From a bacterium (GTDB lineage: Bacteria; UBA10199; 2-02-FULL-44-16; JAAZCA01), in the NCBI GenBank assembly GCA_021810905.1, contig JAJZQH010000005.1, positions 62,001 through 126,000 of the forward strand: a DNA stretch of 64,000 nt. Reading direction: 5' to 3'. Each line of letters starts with the position of its first letter. Positions within the stretch are counted from its first letter, which is position 1. A model generated the notes under the pieces. The model was given only the letters and a program-made list of their open reading frames with translations, was not told where the DNA came from and did not search any database. Below, piece by piece: positions 49,441-58,549 of the stretch. Both the position numbers and the translations under genes were made by a program.

Positions 49441-50825
49441 AGCGAGGAGTTCACGCAATCGATGAGCCCCTGTTCCGTCATCTCAACGATGCCGCAGTAA
49501 AAGACCTTCCAGTTTGCGTCTGTGATCTGATTCAGAGAGTCATTGCCGGAATAATAATGCGTTCTGAAGCGCGCCTGTTTGGTCTTGTCGGAAGCGAGCT
49601 CTGGATACAACTTCACCAGGGCCTCGTCCAGAAGCTCCTGCATGAAGCCGCCAAAATACGCAGTGGTGAAGGTATAATAAGGAGTGAACTGCCCGGGTTG
49701 CGTCGTGAGATCGTAGTTCAGCGACTTGTAGCCGACGGGAGCAAAGCTGCCCGTCGGGAACGTGTAGATTTTGAAGGCAGGGTTGTTGTCAAAGTACGGC
49801 GTGATGCCGGGAGTTATTTCCAAAAAGCCGGAGGATGTAAGCGGCGCATCTCCGAAAATATTTCGGAACTCGTCCATGTGCGTATGCCCGCCGAGCATCA
49901 TCGCGATGACATCGGGATACTTTGAAAGGATCTGCAGGAGACTCTCTTGATAATCGGGCTTGAGCTGCATCGTCGCGGCTGAGAGATGACCGCTCGGATC
50001 GAGCTGAGTCGCTGTCTGGCCTATGTATGCGCCGGGAGGCACGTGCATAAGGAGCCACACTTGTTGCCCAGCGGCCCGTGCGGCGGCAAGGGTTGAATCG
50101 AGCCATGCGAGCTCGGCCTGTACCTGTGCATCGTTATTCTCGAGCACGAGCGTGGAAAGCGCCACGGTGTTGAGCGCGATCACCATCAAATTTGGTCCGA
50201 GCGGCTCTGCCGAATAATATCCGCCTGCCTCATAGGTAGAGAGGAACGTCTGATGATCGGCAGTAGCGCCGATCCAATTTGAATAATAAATTTCAGCCGT
50301 GTTTGAAAGATATGCGCTGTCAGGTGCCAGGCCGGTGTAAGAGTCGGCATTTCCGAGGACGAACATGACGGAGATATTTCCAACGTACGATTTGACCAGT
50401 TGAGTGAAGAAGGTGAGCGTCTTGCTCGCAAAAGCCTCCATGGCGGGGATGTCCTGACTCCCGTTAAGAGTGAAGAACGTTTGAGCAAAGTTATGCCCCA
50501 GGACGTCTCCGGTAAATATGATCACAGGGCTCGTTCCGAGATTCTGCTTGATGCTGGACAGCGCAAGGATGAGCAGCGGAAAATTCGTATCCTGACCGTA
50601 TGCCGAAGGTTCTGATGTGCTCGATGTTGCAAAGATATTTGCCCATTCGCTCGCGTCAGCGGAATTGAGCGACTGAAAAAGCGTGGGATCATAGAATGGA
50701 TTGAAATGGACGTCCGTGAAAACCACGACGGGATAAGAATTGTTGCTGCCCCCTCCGCCGCATCCGCAGGTCAAACAGGCGCACGCCAACGCCAGAAAAA
50801 TAATGCATCGGAAGATCTTCGACAC
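49437..50825 (-). CDS. calcineurin-like metallophosphoesterase lipoprotein (acid sphingomyelinase-like)
   Basis: A 462-residue exported protein. I chose GTG at 50825 because GAAGGGGGG precedes it and the signal peptide follows (FRCIIFLALACACLTCGC). Metal-binding motifs in order: VFTDVHFNPF, FTGDVLGHN, VLGNADSYT (in place of GNHE), WLLMHVPPG, and MLGGHTHMDEF. This is the order in sphingomyelinase-type phosphodiesterases. It is coupled to the histidine-phosphatase lipoprotein gene by ATGA, so the two enzymes may act on the same phosphorylated or phosphodiester substrate outside the cell. Confidence 0.87.
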   Translation of the reverse strand: MSKIFRCIIFLALACACLTCGCGGGGSNNSYPVVVFTDVHFNPFYDPTLFQSLNSADASEWANIFATSSTSEPSAYGQDTNFPLLILALSSIKQNLGTSPVIIFTGDVLGHNFAQTFFTLNGSQDIPAMEAFASKTLTFFTQLVKSYVGNISVMFVLGNADSYTGLAPDSAYLSNTAEIYYSNWIGATADHQTFLSTYEAGGYYSAEPLGPNLMVIALNTVALSTLVLENNDAQVQAELAWLDSTLAAARAAGQQVWLLMHVPPGAYIGQTATQLDPSGHLSAATMQLKPDYQESLLQILSKYPDVIAMMLGGHTHMDEFRNIFGDAPLTSSGFLEITPGITPYFDNNPAFKIYTFPTGSFAPVGYKSLNYDLTTQPGQFTPYYTFTTAYFGGFMQELLDEALVKLYPELASDKTKQARFRTHYYSGNDSLNQITDANWKVFYCGIVEMTEQGLIDCVNSSL

Positions 50826-50969
50826 GCTTCCCCCCTTCCGGAGAATACTAATGCACGTTAGAGAAGCAATGTTATCATATGATAGCATATGGCTGACGCA
50901 ACGTTTTTTTGTTTCTTTTGACAGGAGCGGTTCCAACGCGATATTTTCAAAAAAAACAAAGGGGGAGAT

Positions 50970-51782
50970 ATGGCGACCAGTGCGCGATGGGGAATACGAA
51001 AGGTCCTGACAATCTGTTTTGCCTTTTCGTCACTGCTGTTGTTCGCGTCTGGCTGCGGTTCAGGGGGCGGCACTTCACCAAAGGCATGGACCATTTTTGT
51101 CTACGGGCATGGCGATCACAACCTGACCGGTTCTCTTGTCGAGGATATCTCAAAGATGGCAAGCGCCACGCTGACCAGCGACGTGCAGATCATTGTCGCC
51201 GCCGATTACGATGCCGGCGCCAAGGACGCGACTGGAGCGAACTATCCCACCGGCACGAAGTGGTATTCCATAGCTGGCGGAGGCGCGAAGACGCTGATCA
51301 GGGAGGTCGACGAACAGAATCTCGACGAACCGAGCAATTTGACTGAAGCAGTCAGCTATGCGTTTACGCAGAACGAACTGGCTGCGATCACGGCGAGCGC
51401 CACCAATCTGCTTGCCGCATCGTGCGTAATCACAGATAACGACGGCGACCAGTACAACTGCGCCTTGATCTTCAGAGCAGGCGAAGCCACGGCCCAATCC
51501 ATCGCCTATCAGTCTGAGGAGGGCGAGTGGGACGTCGCTGGCGTCAATGGCTTTGCAACTGAGCATCCAGGCGCAACGTTTCAACCTGCCCGCATGCGCG
51601 TGAGCGATGGAACGCTTGTCGTCGGGTCGAGCACGCCGGAAGCAATTCCCGCCACGGGAGGAGTGGCTGTCACAATGGCTGAAGCCGCCAGTGGAACATA
51701 CTATCTGAGGGCGACGTCGGAAAACGCGTGGAGCAACTCCACGTCTGGCACGGACGACGATACGCAGATCATCATCCCGTGA
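50970..51782 (+). CDS. lipoprotein with N-terminal part of a C11 (clostripain-like) peptidase
   Basis: A 270-residue lipoprotein (FSSLLLFASGC) starting behind AAAGGGGGAG. Residues 38-125 read KAWTIFVYGHGDHNLTGSLV, VQIIVAADYDAG, TLIREVDEQNLDEPSNLTEA, the opening of clostripain-family peptidases (WTxxVYxxxDNNL ... NLDxPxxL). The catalytic His and Cys blocks that should follow are absent; the chain passes into a strand-rich lipoprotein tail. It is therefore either a decayed peptidase or a recombined protein without proteolytic activity. Confidence 0.75.
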   Translation: MATSARWGIRKVLTICFAFSSLLLFASGCGSGGGTSPKAWTIFVYGHGDHNLTGSLVEDISKMASATLTSDVQIIVAADYDAGAKDATGANYPTGTKWYSIAGGGAKTLIREVDEQNLDEPSNLTEAVSYAFTQNELAAITASATNLLAASCVITDNDGDQYNCALIFRAGEATAQSIAYQSEEGEWDVAGVNGFATEHPGATFQPARMRVSDGTLVVGSSTPEAIPATGGVAVTMAEAASGTYYLRATSENAWSNSTSGTDDDTQIIIP

Positions 51783-51807
51783 ACCTCCGCGGCTTTGTAA
51801 TCTGTGC

Positions 51808-51907
51808 TTAACTTGAGCTCTTCATTTTAACCAGGAAGACTGTCGCCATGACGACGTCGCTGTACTCCATGCCCGCCGCGCTCTTCTTGAGCGCCTTCAT
51901 CTCCTGC
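51808..51907 (-). pseudogene. possible 3' remnant of a lost gene
   Basis: On the minus strand a short open stretch ending at the TAA 51808-51810 reads SQEMKALKKSAAGMEYSDVV then MATVFLVKMKSSS. It looks like the end of a coding sequence without its start. The EMKALKK also occurs in the C-terminus of the HpaA-like protein, perhaps by chance. Confidence 0.3.
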
Positions 51908-52043
51908 GAATCGATAAGAGGGCGGGATTTACCGAAATCGTGTTTTCTACCCCTTTTAGGGTCCTTTCACACTGCTCGATAATTGGGATTGCAGCGTTGG
52001 GGGTATCAAAGGTATAATTGTGTCGTATAATGGAAGGGGGCCT

Positions 52044-52757
52044 ATGAAGATCACGAAAATAGCGGGATTTTTTGCCTTTATGATCATTGCGGCGGTGTGC
52101 GCGGGCTGCGGTTCCAGCGGGTCTTCGTCGTCTTCCGACAACACCAGTAACGATACGACAATGACGAGCGCCGATGTGCACAACATAGGCGCAGGGCTTT
52201 ACAACTCTCAAAGTGCGGCATTCACGGCGATCATGAATCAATTCGCAACGGATTCGACGAAGTCAGCCGAATCGATGGCCGTTGATCTCGCCAAGGGGAG
52301 CAAGAGCGGGACGATTCCCATCAACGAGGTCTTCAACTGCCAGACGTCGGGCCACATCACTTCCACCGGAAACTTCAACTGGACGTACACCTATCCGGAT
52401 CCGCCAGACTATGTTGCCCCCGAGTCGAGCGTTACTATCAGAGGCCAGCTCATGCAGCAGGTCAGCGACCCGACCAACAACCTCAACGATTGCGAGCAGG
52501 CAGGCGGCGTCATCATGGATGGAACGATATATTCCCAGCTCACGTACGACTGGACGCAGTCCGCGGGTGGCAGGGCCGTATGGTCGACCGATGGAACGCT
52601 CGGTTTCAACCGGAGAGGGCCGACGGGCGGCCTCGTGATGATCGCGAGCGACTGCTCTATTTTCTTCTCGATCACCATCAACGTGTCTGCTTCGGGTGCG
52701 AGTTCCGGTTCTGCTTCCGGCACGATCTGCGGTCAGAGTTATTCCTTCACGTTCTGA
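52044..52757 (+). CDS. lipoprotein of unknown function
   Basis: A 237-residue lipoprotein starting at 52044 behind AAGGGGG. The signal peptide FFAFMIIAAVCAGC has lipobox CAGC; a Ser-rich linker follows. The mature domain is strand-rich with three cysteines (NCQTSG, NDCEQAGG, SDCSIFF/ICGQSYSF) that may form disulfides. It resembles many small deltaproteobacterial lipoproteins but I recognise no family. Confidence 0.82.
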   Translation: MKITKIAGFFAFMIIAAVCAGCGSSGSSSSSDNTSNDTTMTSADVHNIGAGLYNSQSAAFTAIMNQFATDSTKSAESMAVDLAKGSKSGTIPINEVFNCQTSGHITSTGNFNWTYTYPDPPDYVAPESSVTIRGQLMQQVSDPTNNLNDCEQAGGVIMDGTIYSQLTYDWTQSAGGRAVWSTDGTLGFNRRGPTGGLVMIASDCSIFFSITINVSASGASSGSASGTICGQSYSFTF

Positions 52758-52794
52758 TGGACGGACGCGCTGATCCGTGAAAGCCCAGACTTCA

Positions 52795-52824
52795 AGAGCC
52801 CCTGCGGAAACAGGGGCTCTTATT
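52795..52824 (+). terminator. rho-independent terminator
   Basis: AGAGCCCCTG/CAGGGGCTCT with loop CGGAAA and a short T-rich tail, after the lipoprotein gene. Confidence 0.88.
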
Positions 52825-52925
52825 CTCTGTCAGTTATTTGACAACACCTCAGACGAGCGAAATTTGCTCCACCTCTGGAAATAACCCTCCTTTTCTTTGA
52901 AATGAATTTCACTATAGTGGTGTCC

Positions 52926-54413
52926 ATGGAAAGATCCTTGCGGCAGAAGCTGTTGGGCATCGTTGCCCTTGCCATATCGTTCGTTGCAGCTTGTTCCTCT
53001 TCCTCCACCGACGATGTCCAGTCGCGTATCGACGCCGTAGAGAATAACCTCATCGCTGCGGTCATCAATGCCGGAAGCGTACCTGCGGGCATGTCGCTCA
53101 CAGACCGCATGCAGCACTACCTGGCGCCTGGTGTCAGCATTGCGGTCATCAACAACGGTGCGATCGAGTGGGCAAAAGGATATGGCGTTATCGAAGCGGG
53201 CGTAACCCAGCCTGTAACGCCTGACACCGTATTCCAGGCATGCTCCGTCAGCAAGCCGGTCTCGGTGACTGGCATCATGTTGCTTGCGCAATCGGGCACG
53301 ATCGATATCTCAAGAAACGTTAATGACTATCTCAAGTCGTGGCGCCTTGCGGACAACACCTTTACGACGACGGAAAAAGCAACGATACAGCGGCTCATGT
53401 CTCACACCGGCGGAACTAATGTATCCGGCTTTTTCGGGTACCCCGCGGGCAGCGCCGTACCTACGCTGTTCGAGGTTCTCAATGGTACGCCGCCGGCGAC
53501 TACGGATCCGATTCAAGTCGTTTACGTCCCCGGCTCTCGATCCAGCTACTCGGGCGGCGGTATGGAGGTGCTGCAGCAGATGGCCGAAGACGTGACCGGG
53601 ATTTCTTTTCGAACCTATATGAATGACAACCTTCTGAGCAAGCTGGAGATGAATTCCAGCGACTTCGTTCAGCCCATGGAGGGCCCGCTGTCAGCGAGAG
53701 CTGCGAAGGGTCACGATGTGGATGGAGCCGTGATGCCGGGCGGCTGGAACACCTATCCCGAGCTCATCGCAGCGGGGCTCTGGACTACGCCATCGGACCT
53801 TGCCCGCCTGCTCATCGAAGTTCAAGAGGCGGCCACCCGCAACCAGGGAGCTGCGCTCTCGCAGCAGACGGCCTTGCAAATACTCACGATGCAGCCGAAC
53901 TCGAATTTCGGGCTGGGCTTCGGGCTGATAAATGGCAATGGAGGACTCATCTTCCAGCATTCAGGCTCAAACGTCGGATACAAGTCGTTCATCGGAGCCT
54001 ATAAAGACCGGGGCCAGGGCGTAGCCGTCATGATCAATGGCGACAACGGCTACACGCTTTCCATGGAGATAGTACGCAGCGTTGCAAAGGTCTATGGATG
54101 GCCGGACTTTAAACCGGAGGAAGCGAAGCTTATCGATGTGACTCCTTTCGTGCTTCAGTCCTACGCAGGCGATTACAAACAAACAGACGGGGCTACGACA
54201 TTCCAGGTATATGTGTCCGACAACGGTTTGATGATGAAGTTCGTGGGAGTCATCTCGGAGCGCCTCGATATGTATCCAACCGATACGGATACGTTTCTCC
54301 TGAGAAGCCAGCTTCCGGGAACACTCACGTTTTCAAGGGACGGCTCGGGAAACGTGACGGGCTTTACGATCGCCTTGCAGGAAGGCGGAACGATCGTGGC
54401 AACGAGAAAATGA
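52926..54413 (+). CDS. serine hydrolase of the beta-lactamase/PBP4* fold, lipoprotein
   Basis: About 495 residues, starting at 52926 (MERSLRQKLLGIVALAISFV; lipobox VAAC); an ATG at 52902 is an alternative. The beta-lactamase fold is clear: SVSK (SxxK nucleophile) near residue 99, YSGGGMEVLQQM at the YxN position with Tyr kept, and FQHSGSNVGYKS as the HxG third motif. The last 110 residues form the lipocalin-like domain common in class C-related esterases. Such proteins are esterases or peptidases as often as beta-lactamases. Confidence 0.9.
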   Translation: MERSLRQKLLGIVALAISFVAACSSSSTDDVQSRIDAVENNLIAAVINAGSVPAGMSLTDRMQHYLAPGVSIAVINNGAIEWAKGYGVIEAGVTQPVTPDTVFQACSVSKPVSVTGIMLLAQSGTIDISRNVNDYLKSWRLADNTFTTTEKATIQRLMSHTGGTNVSGFFGYPAGSAVPTLFEVLNGTPPATTDPIQVVYVPGSRSSYSGGGMEVLQQMAEDVTGISFRTYMNDNLLSKLEMNSSDFVQPMEGPLSARAAKGHDVDGAVMPGGWNTYPELIAAGLWTTPSDLARLLIEVQEAATRNQGAALSQQTALQILTMQPNSNFGLGFGLINGNGGLIFQHSGSNVGYKSFIGAYKDRGQGVAVMINGDNGYTLSMEIVRSVAKVYGWPDFKPEEAKLIDVTPFVLQSYAGDYKQTDGATTFQVYVSDNGLMMKFVGVISERLDMYPTDTDTFLLRSQLPGTLTFSRDGSGNVTGFTIALQEGGTIVATRK

Positions 54414-54653
54414 TCGCCGCACTGATCGACAGCGCAAAACTGATCTGGGGGATTCCTTCCCTGGTTTCTCTTTCTTTTCCTACCGGCCAATAGCTGGAAT
54501 CAGCTGCGAATCGCAGTCGTGATCTGCCTTGCCGCATTGGAGAAGTTGCCGATCGCTCCATGACCGGCGATGGGCAGGCGACCTTCCCCTTCAAAAGAGG
54601 CCTAACAAGGCTGAAAATTTGTTCTCCGAATGGTCAATAAATCGGCTGCGGCT

Positions 54654-55595
54654 TTACGCGCCCAGTCGCGAGATCTTTTGCAATAATTCTTGTGCATAGA
54701 CGAGATGATAGAAGTGCCCCTCATTTTGAACGGAGTGCAGAGTCGCACATGGAGCTTTTTTTGCGAGATACTCGCTAAATATTATCGGCACCCACTTATC
54801 TTCGGTCCCGTGAAATATCTCAATTCTGGTCTTTATATCAGCGAGATCAAATCCCCAGTCTTTATACACAAGTTGTGCATCATATGCGGGACCTTTAGAG
54901 CCGCGTCTGAAGAGTTCTTGAAAATCGCGCATGAAAAGATATTGCAGATTCGGATCGGAAAACAATCGAGCGTCAGATGCGCACATGCTGGAAGACATCA
55001 TCTTTGCGAATGAATTCGGGCTTTTCATCACAGTCTGCATTAATCCGAGCAAAGAAAACGGGATTCTAAATAATACGAGAGGTAATTTGCCGCCAACCCT
55101 TGCATAGAATCTGTCCATCGTCCCCAACGTTTTGAGAGATGACTTATCGCGATAAAGGGGCATCGCACACGCCAGGCCGATGACCATCTCAATTCTCTCA
55201 GGAATCGTATGTGCGCACGCCATGAGCGAAGGGCCGCCGCCTGAAATGCCCATTGCTATGCATTTATCCACCTTCAGAATGTCGAGAAGTTCTACGTAGT
55301 TGCCGACGCTTTTCAAAAGCGTCCATCCCTTCTTAAAATCGGACAACCCCACGCCCGGCCGGTCGGGGACGATGACCCTGTATCCCATTTCAAGCGCCGC
55401 CTCGTGGAGGAGCATAACGTGGATGTGTGAACCTGTTCCGTGAAAAAACAGTATCGGTTTTCCTCGCACATCTCCATACTCGTAGTATGCAAGATTTCCT
55501 CCCTCTTTTAGCTCCAGGATATTTACACGGCGATTAAGATCTTCGATCTGTTCTTTAGAGATGATAGGCGTATTCAAGGTCATAGTAGTCTCCAT
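54654..55595 (-). CDS. alpha/beta hydrolase
   Basis: A 313-residue soluble alpha/beta hydrolase starting at 55595 behind AGGAGAAGGGA. The oxyanion segment is LFFHGTGSHIH, the nucleophile elbow GISGGG (GxSxG) near residue 133, the acid probably the Asp in HGTEDKWVP near 272, and the catalytic His in NEGHFYHL near 299. VPDRPGVGLSD is typical. No signal peptide. It could be an esterase or a C-C hydrolase; no neighbour narrows this. Confidence 0.9.
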   Translation of the reverse strand: METTMTLNTPIISKEQIEDLNRRVNILELKEGGNLAYYEYGDVRGKPILFFHGTGSHIHVMLLHEAALEMGYRVIVPDRPGVGLSDFKKGWTLLKSVGNYVELLDILKVDKCIAMGISGGGPSLMACAHTIPERIEMVIGLACAMPLYRDKSSLKTLGTMDRFYARVGGKLPLVLFRIPFSLLGLMQTVMKSPNSFAKMMSSSMCASDARLFSDPNLQYLFMRDFQELFRRGSKGPAYDAQLVYKDWGFDLADIKTRIEIFHGTEDKWVPIIFSEYLAKKAPCATLHSVQNEGHFYHLVYAQELLQKISRLGA

Positions 55596-55883
55596 TCCCT
55601 TCTCCTGCCTTTGCGCGGCGCCTTGACGCAGCCTGCGATGCCGGTAAATGTGAACGATATTGATAATACGTCACAGCATTTCATAGTTCATCAATTTTAT
55701 CTTCCAAGCCGTCATTACCGCACAAGCGTCTGCCGAGACGGCAATCTCCGTAAGGCGCCGTTGTTCATTCATCACGCGTTCAAGCCGACGCCAATAGTCG
55801 ATACGGCCTAATATACCGGATTTGTTGAATGGAAAAGTACGCCATGATACGATAGCATCATAATAAATTTGTGCGGGGGTGCT

Positions 55884-57827
55884 ATGAAGCCAATCTGTCG
55901 TTTATTTATCGCGGCGTTGTTGTTTGTTGCAGGTTGCAGCAGCGATAGCAGCACAGTTGCGCAGTATTCAAATGACAGTCTGCTTAAATCTATAGGCCAA
56001 AGAGAAAAGGCTCCGTTCTTTGTCAATCCGGAAAATCCCGAGGCAGGCGACGAAGTCACTATCGAGGTCAATATCGAAGGTGCAAGCACAATCACATTCA
56101 CCGTGGTGGGTGGAGTGGGAATCGGATGCGGGACAATTGCCAGCGCAACAGGGGCAAACCCTCTGACCGTCACGGGCATAGTTGGAGACAGGGGATACTG
56201 CGATATGATGGCGCAGTCCGACAACGGTCTGGTCTACGAAGGGCGCTTGGAGATCGAAGCTGAAAACCCGGATATCCCGGCAATAGGACTTGATAGCGAT
56301 ATTTGGGAACAGGATGACATGCCAACGGCAGACGCGGACGGGCCGGTCATCGGTTCTGTGACAGGGCCGGATTCCATAGAGGCCGGCAGCACCAACACTT
56401 TCACTATGAACTATACCGGCGGTGAGAATGTAGCGGGTGTTTTTATGCAGATCGTCGACCATCCGCACGGATATTTCTTCGCTCCGGTCAGCGGAAGCAG
56501 CGGTGCTGCTGAGTTCTCTATAGTCGTTGACTCCGACTATTTCGCCGATGTCGGAGCGAGCGGCACAGCGACCGTGGATGTCACGTTCGTTGCAGTCGAC
56601 GAACTGAACCGATTCAGCGAATCTTATGGGAAAACGCTGACAATTACAGCGGCTGTTGCCGACGAATCGGTCAAGGCCGATGTCTTGCAGAGTTACACGG
56701 CTTCCGGAAAGGTAACGTATATTAAGCGCATCGCAACGAGGAACGGGCTCGAGGCGAATGGCAAATACGTTCCTGTCCGGTATGCGACGGTCAAGGCCAT
56801 CAGCAAGGAGGACGGCACAACGGTTCTCAAAGAAAGCGCAACAGCCGAAGATGGAACCTACAACCTTTCCTTTACCAACAGCTACGAAGACAAGACCTAT
56901 TTTGTCCGTGTTTATACGACTTCGAACGCTTTAAAACAAAGCGTCGTCAATTTGAGCGACGAGGTCTTTGCCGTGAACAGCGAGGACGTCGACGGCGCGG
57001 AGACGCCAAACAAGACCGCCCTTAACATCGCCATCACTGAAGCGAATAATGCCGGCGCTTTTAACATCTGGGATGTCGGGACAACGGCGAATCTCTATGC
57101 CAAGACGTCCACTGGCACTGCTCCTCCGGCAATAAAGTTCTATTGGGAGAAGGGGAAGAACAAATCAACCGATGCCTCATCATACTACGAATCTGACGCG
57201 GGGCTCATTGCGCTGGCGGGCGCGACAAGCGATCCCGACGAATATGATGATATTGTGATTGGCCACGAGTATGGTCATTTCACGATGGATAAATACAGTA
57301 CCGACGATTCGCAGGGCGGAGACCACACTCCTTCAAGGCCGGCGGACCCAAGGCTTGCTCTTTCTGAAGGTTGGGCGACATTCTTTGCCGGAGCCGCGCT
57401 GGGCCGTTCGGAATATATAGACACCAACGCCGATCCGGATAACACGACATACTACAGCTTTGAAACCCCTCCGCCCGAGTTTCCAAAGGGGAGCGTGGGT
57501 TCGGCAGTGACCGGCAATCTCAGTGAAGTCATCCCGAACGCGGTCCTCTGGGACCTCTATGACGAGAACAACGAAACAAAGGATACTCTTAAGAACAACG
57601 GGCCTGCTATATGGAAGGTGATGACGACATATCTTAAACGAGGGTACGCCAAGTTCGCTGACAGAGGGGTGAAGGGGCGCGATCTTGTCGATGTCCTCGA
57701 TGGGTGGATATGTCTGGGCTTTGGCAATACAGGCCCTACCGATTCGGAAGGGCTGAGAGGTGCTTCTGTAGGGCTCATGCGATTGACGTCCGGATATGTG
57801 AAGGCCGACCTTGCTTCTTGCAAATGA
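55884..57827 (+). CDS. lipoprotein with HExxH zinc-metallopeptidase motif
   Basis: A 647-residue lipoprotein (AALLFVAGC) with start at 55884 behind GGGGG. Residues up to about 290 are Ig-like beta-sandwiches. A carboxypeptidase-regulatory-like domain follows (YVPVRYATVKAISKEDGTTV). The C-terminal part has VIGHEYGHFTMD (HExxH, near residue 458) and, about 40 residues on, SEGWATFFAGA, whose Glu would be the third zinc ligand of a gluzincin. This supports an active secreted metalloprotease. I do not recognise a named family. Confidence 0.82.
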   Translation: MKPICRLFIAALLFVAGCSSDSSTVAQYSNDSLLKSIGQREKAPFFVNPENPEAGDEVTIEVNIEGASTITFTVVGGVGIGCGTIASATGANPLTVTGIVGDRGYCDMMAQSDNGLVYEGRLEIEAENPDIPAIGLDSDIWEQDDMPTADADGPVIGSVTGPDSIEAGSTNTFTMNYTGGENVAGVFMQIVDHPHGYFFAPVSGSSGAAEFSIVVDSDYFADVGASGTATVDVTFVAVDELNRFSESYGKTLTITAAVADESVKADVLQSYTASGKVTYIKRIATRNGLEANGKYVPVRYATVKAISKEDGTTVLKESATAEDGTYNLSFTNSYEDKTYFVRVYTTSNALKQSVVNLSDEVFAVNSEDVDGAETPNKTALNIAITEANNAGAFNIWDVGTTANLYAKTSTGTAPPAIKFYWEKGKNKSTDASSYYESDAGLIALAGATSDPDEYDDIVIGHEYGHFTMDKYSTDDSQGGDHTPSRPADPRLALSEGWATFFAGAALGRSEYIDTNADPDNTTYYSFETPPPEFPKGSVGSAVTGNLSEVIPNAVLWDLYDENNETKDTLKNNGPAIWKVMTTYLKRGYAKFADRGVKGRDLVDVLDGWICLGFGNTGPTDSEGLRGASVGLMRLTSGYVKADLASCK

Positions 57828-57858
57828 TGCGAGCCGTATGAGAAGGACAGAATATGAT

Positions 57859-58311
57859 ATGCTGAAAAAATCGCTGATCGTATTATTTCTGATCTTCATA
57901 TCCTTGCAGGCTGAGGCCAAGTTCACCAGCCCGTTCAAGGCTACGCTTCTGCCGGAGAAAGCCAATGTGGATGTAGGCAAGGCCGTCACGTTTACTCTTA
58001 CGCTGCGGACAACGGAAAAATTCGACGCGGTCGAGGTTGCTATCAAACTTCCGAAAGGGCTGGAACTGATAAAAGGGGAAAAAATCTGGCGTCTTGTAAA
58101 TTTCGCTCCGGGCGAGAAGAAAAAATTTTCTTACAGGGTTCGAGTTAAAGAAAAAGGGGAACAACAGGTAATCATCGGGGTCAAGGCCAAGGACCTGAGC
58201 GAGGGACTTGGCATGGGAACGACGTTCGTTTCGTTCATCAATCCCGAACCGGTCAAAACTGACGGAACTCATACCGTGGATTCTGACGGGACAAGGGTCT
58301 TTGTCAAATAA
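57859..58311 (+). CDS. small exported protein with a CARDB/DUF11-like sandwich
   Basis: A 150-residue protein with signal peptide (LIVLFLIFISLQAEA), start at 57859 behind AAGGA; an in-frame ATG at 57838 is less likely. The mature part is one Ig-like beta-sandwich: ANVDVGKAVTFTLTLRTTEK, LPKGLELIKGEKIW, FAPGEKKKFSYRVRV and EQQVIIGVKAKD, the pattern of CARDB/DUF11-type domains. It follows the HExxH lipoprotein by 31 bp and is probably co-expressed. Confidence 0.82.
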   Translation: MLKKSLIVLFLIFISLQAEAKFTSPFKATLLPEKANVDVGKAVTFTLTLRTTEKFDAVEVAIKLPKGLELIKGEKIWRLVNFAPGEKKKFSYRVRVKEKGEQQVIIGVKAKDLSEGLGMGTTFVSFINPEPVKTDGTHTVDSDGTRVFVK

Positions 58312-58357
58312 GAGGCTGAAAATCAAGAGACGATATTTAGGTTTGATACATGTTTGT

Positions 58358-58549
58358 ATGATATCGCTTCTGCTTATGGTTACATTGCTACAGCCAATGG
58401 CATCACTTCACACGTCACCACCGATGCCATCGGCGTTGCCTAAAATAGTAGTTACAAAAAATATCGCGCGGAGCGAGTTTTGGGGGGCCGTATCGACGCC
58501 GGCGCCTCCCTCGGGGGTGGGAGCGATAGAAATTGAACAGACCCATTGA
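58358..58549 (+). CDS. possible small exported peptide
   Basis: A 63-residue frame starting MISLLLMVTLLQPMASLHTS, a possible signal peptide, then a Pro/Ser-rich tail. It overlaps the start of the P-type ATPase by 17 bases. There is no good SD. Weakly supported; may be non-coding. Confidence 0.3.
   Translation: MISLLLMVTLLQPMASLHTSPPMPSALPKIVVTKNIARSEFWGAVSTPAPPSGVGAIEIEQTH

Noticed and set aside
51808-51907. Second HpaA-like gene remnant
   Set aside because: Only EMKALKK is shared with the HpaA-like protein; seven residues in a Lys-rich tail are too few to claim homology. Kept only as a low-confidence relic.
58208-58549. 113-residue frame overlapping the small Ig-like gene
   Set aside because: Its first half lies out of frame inside the preceding gene; only the part from 58358 could be real, and that is weak.
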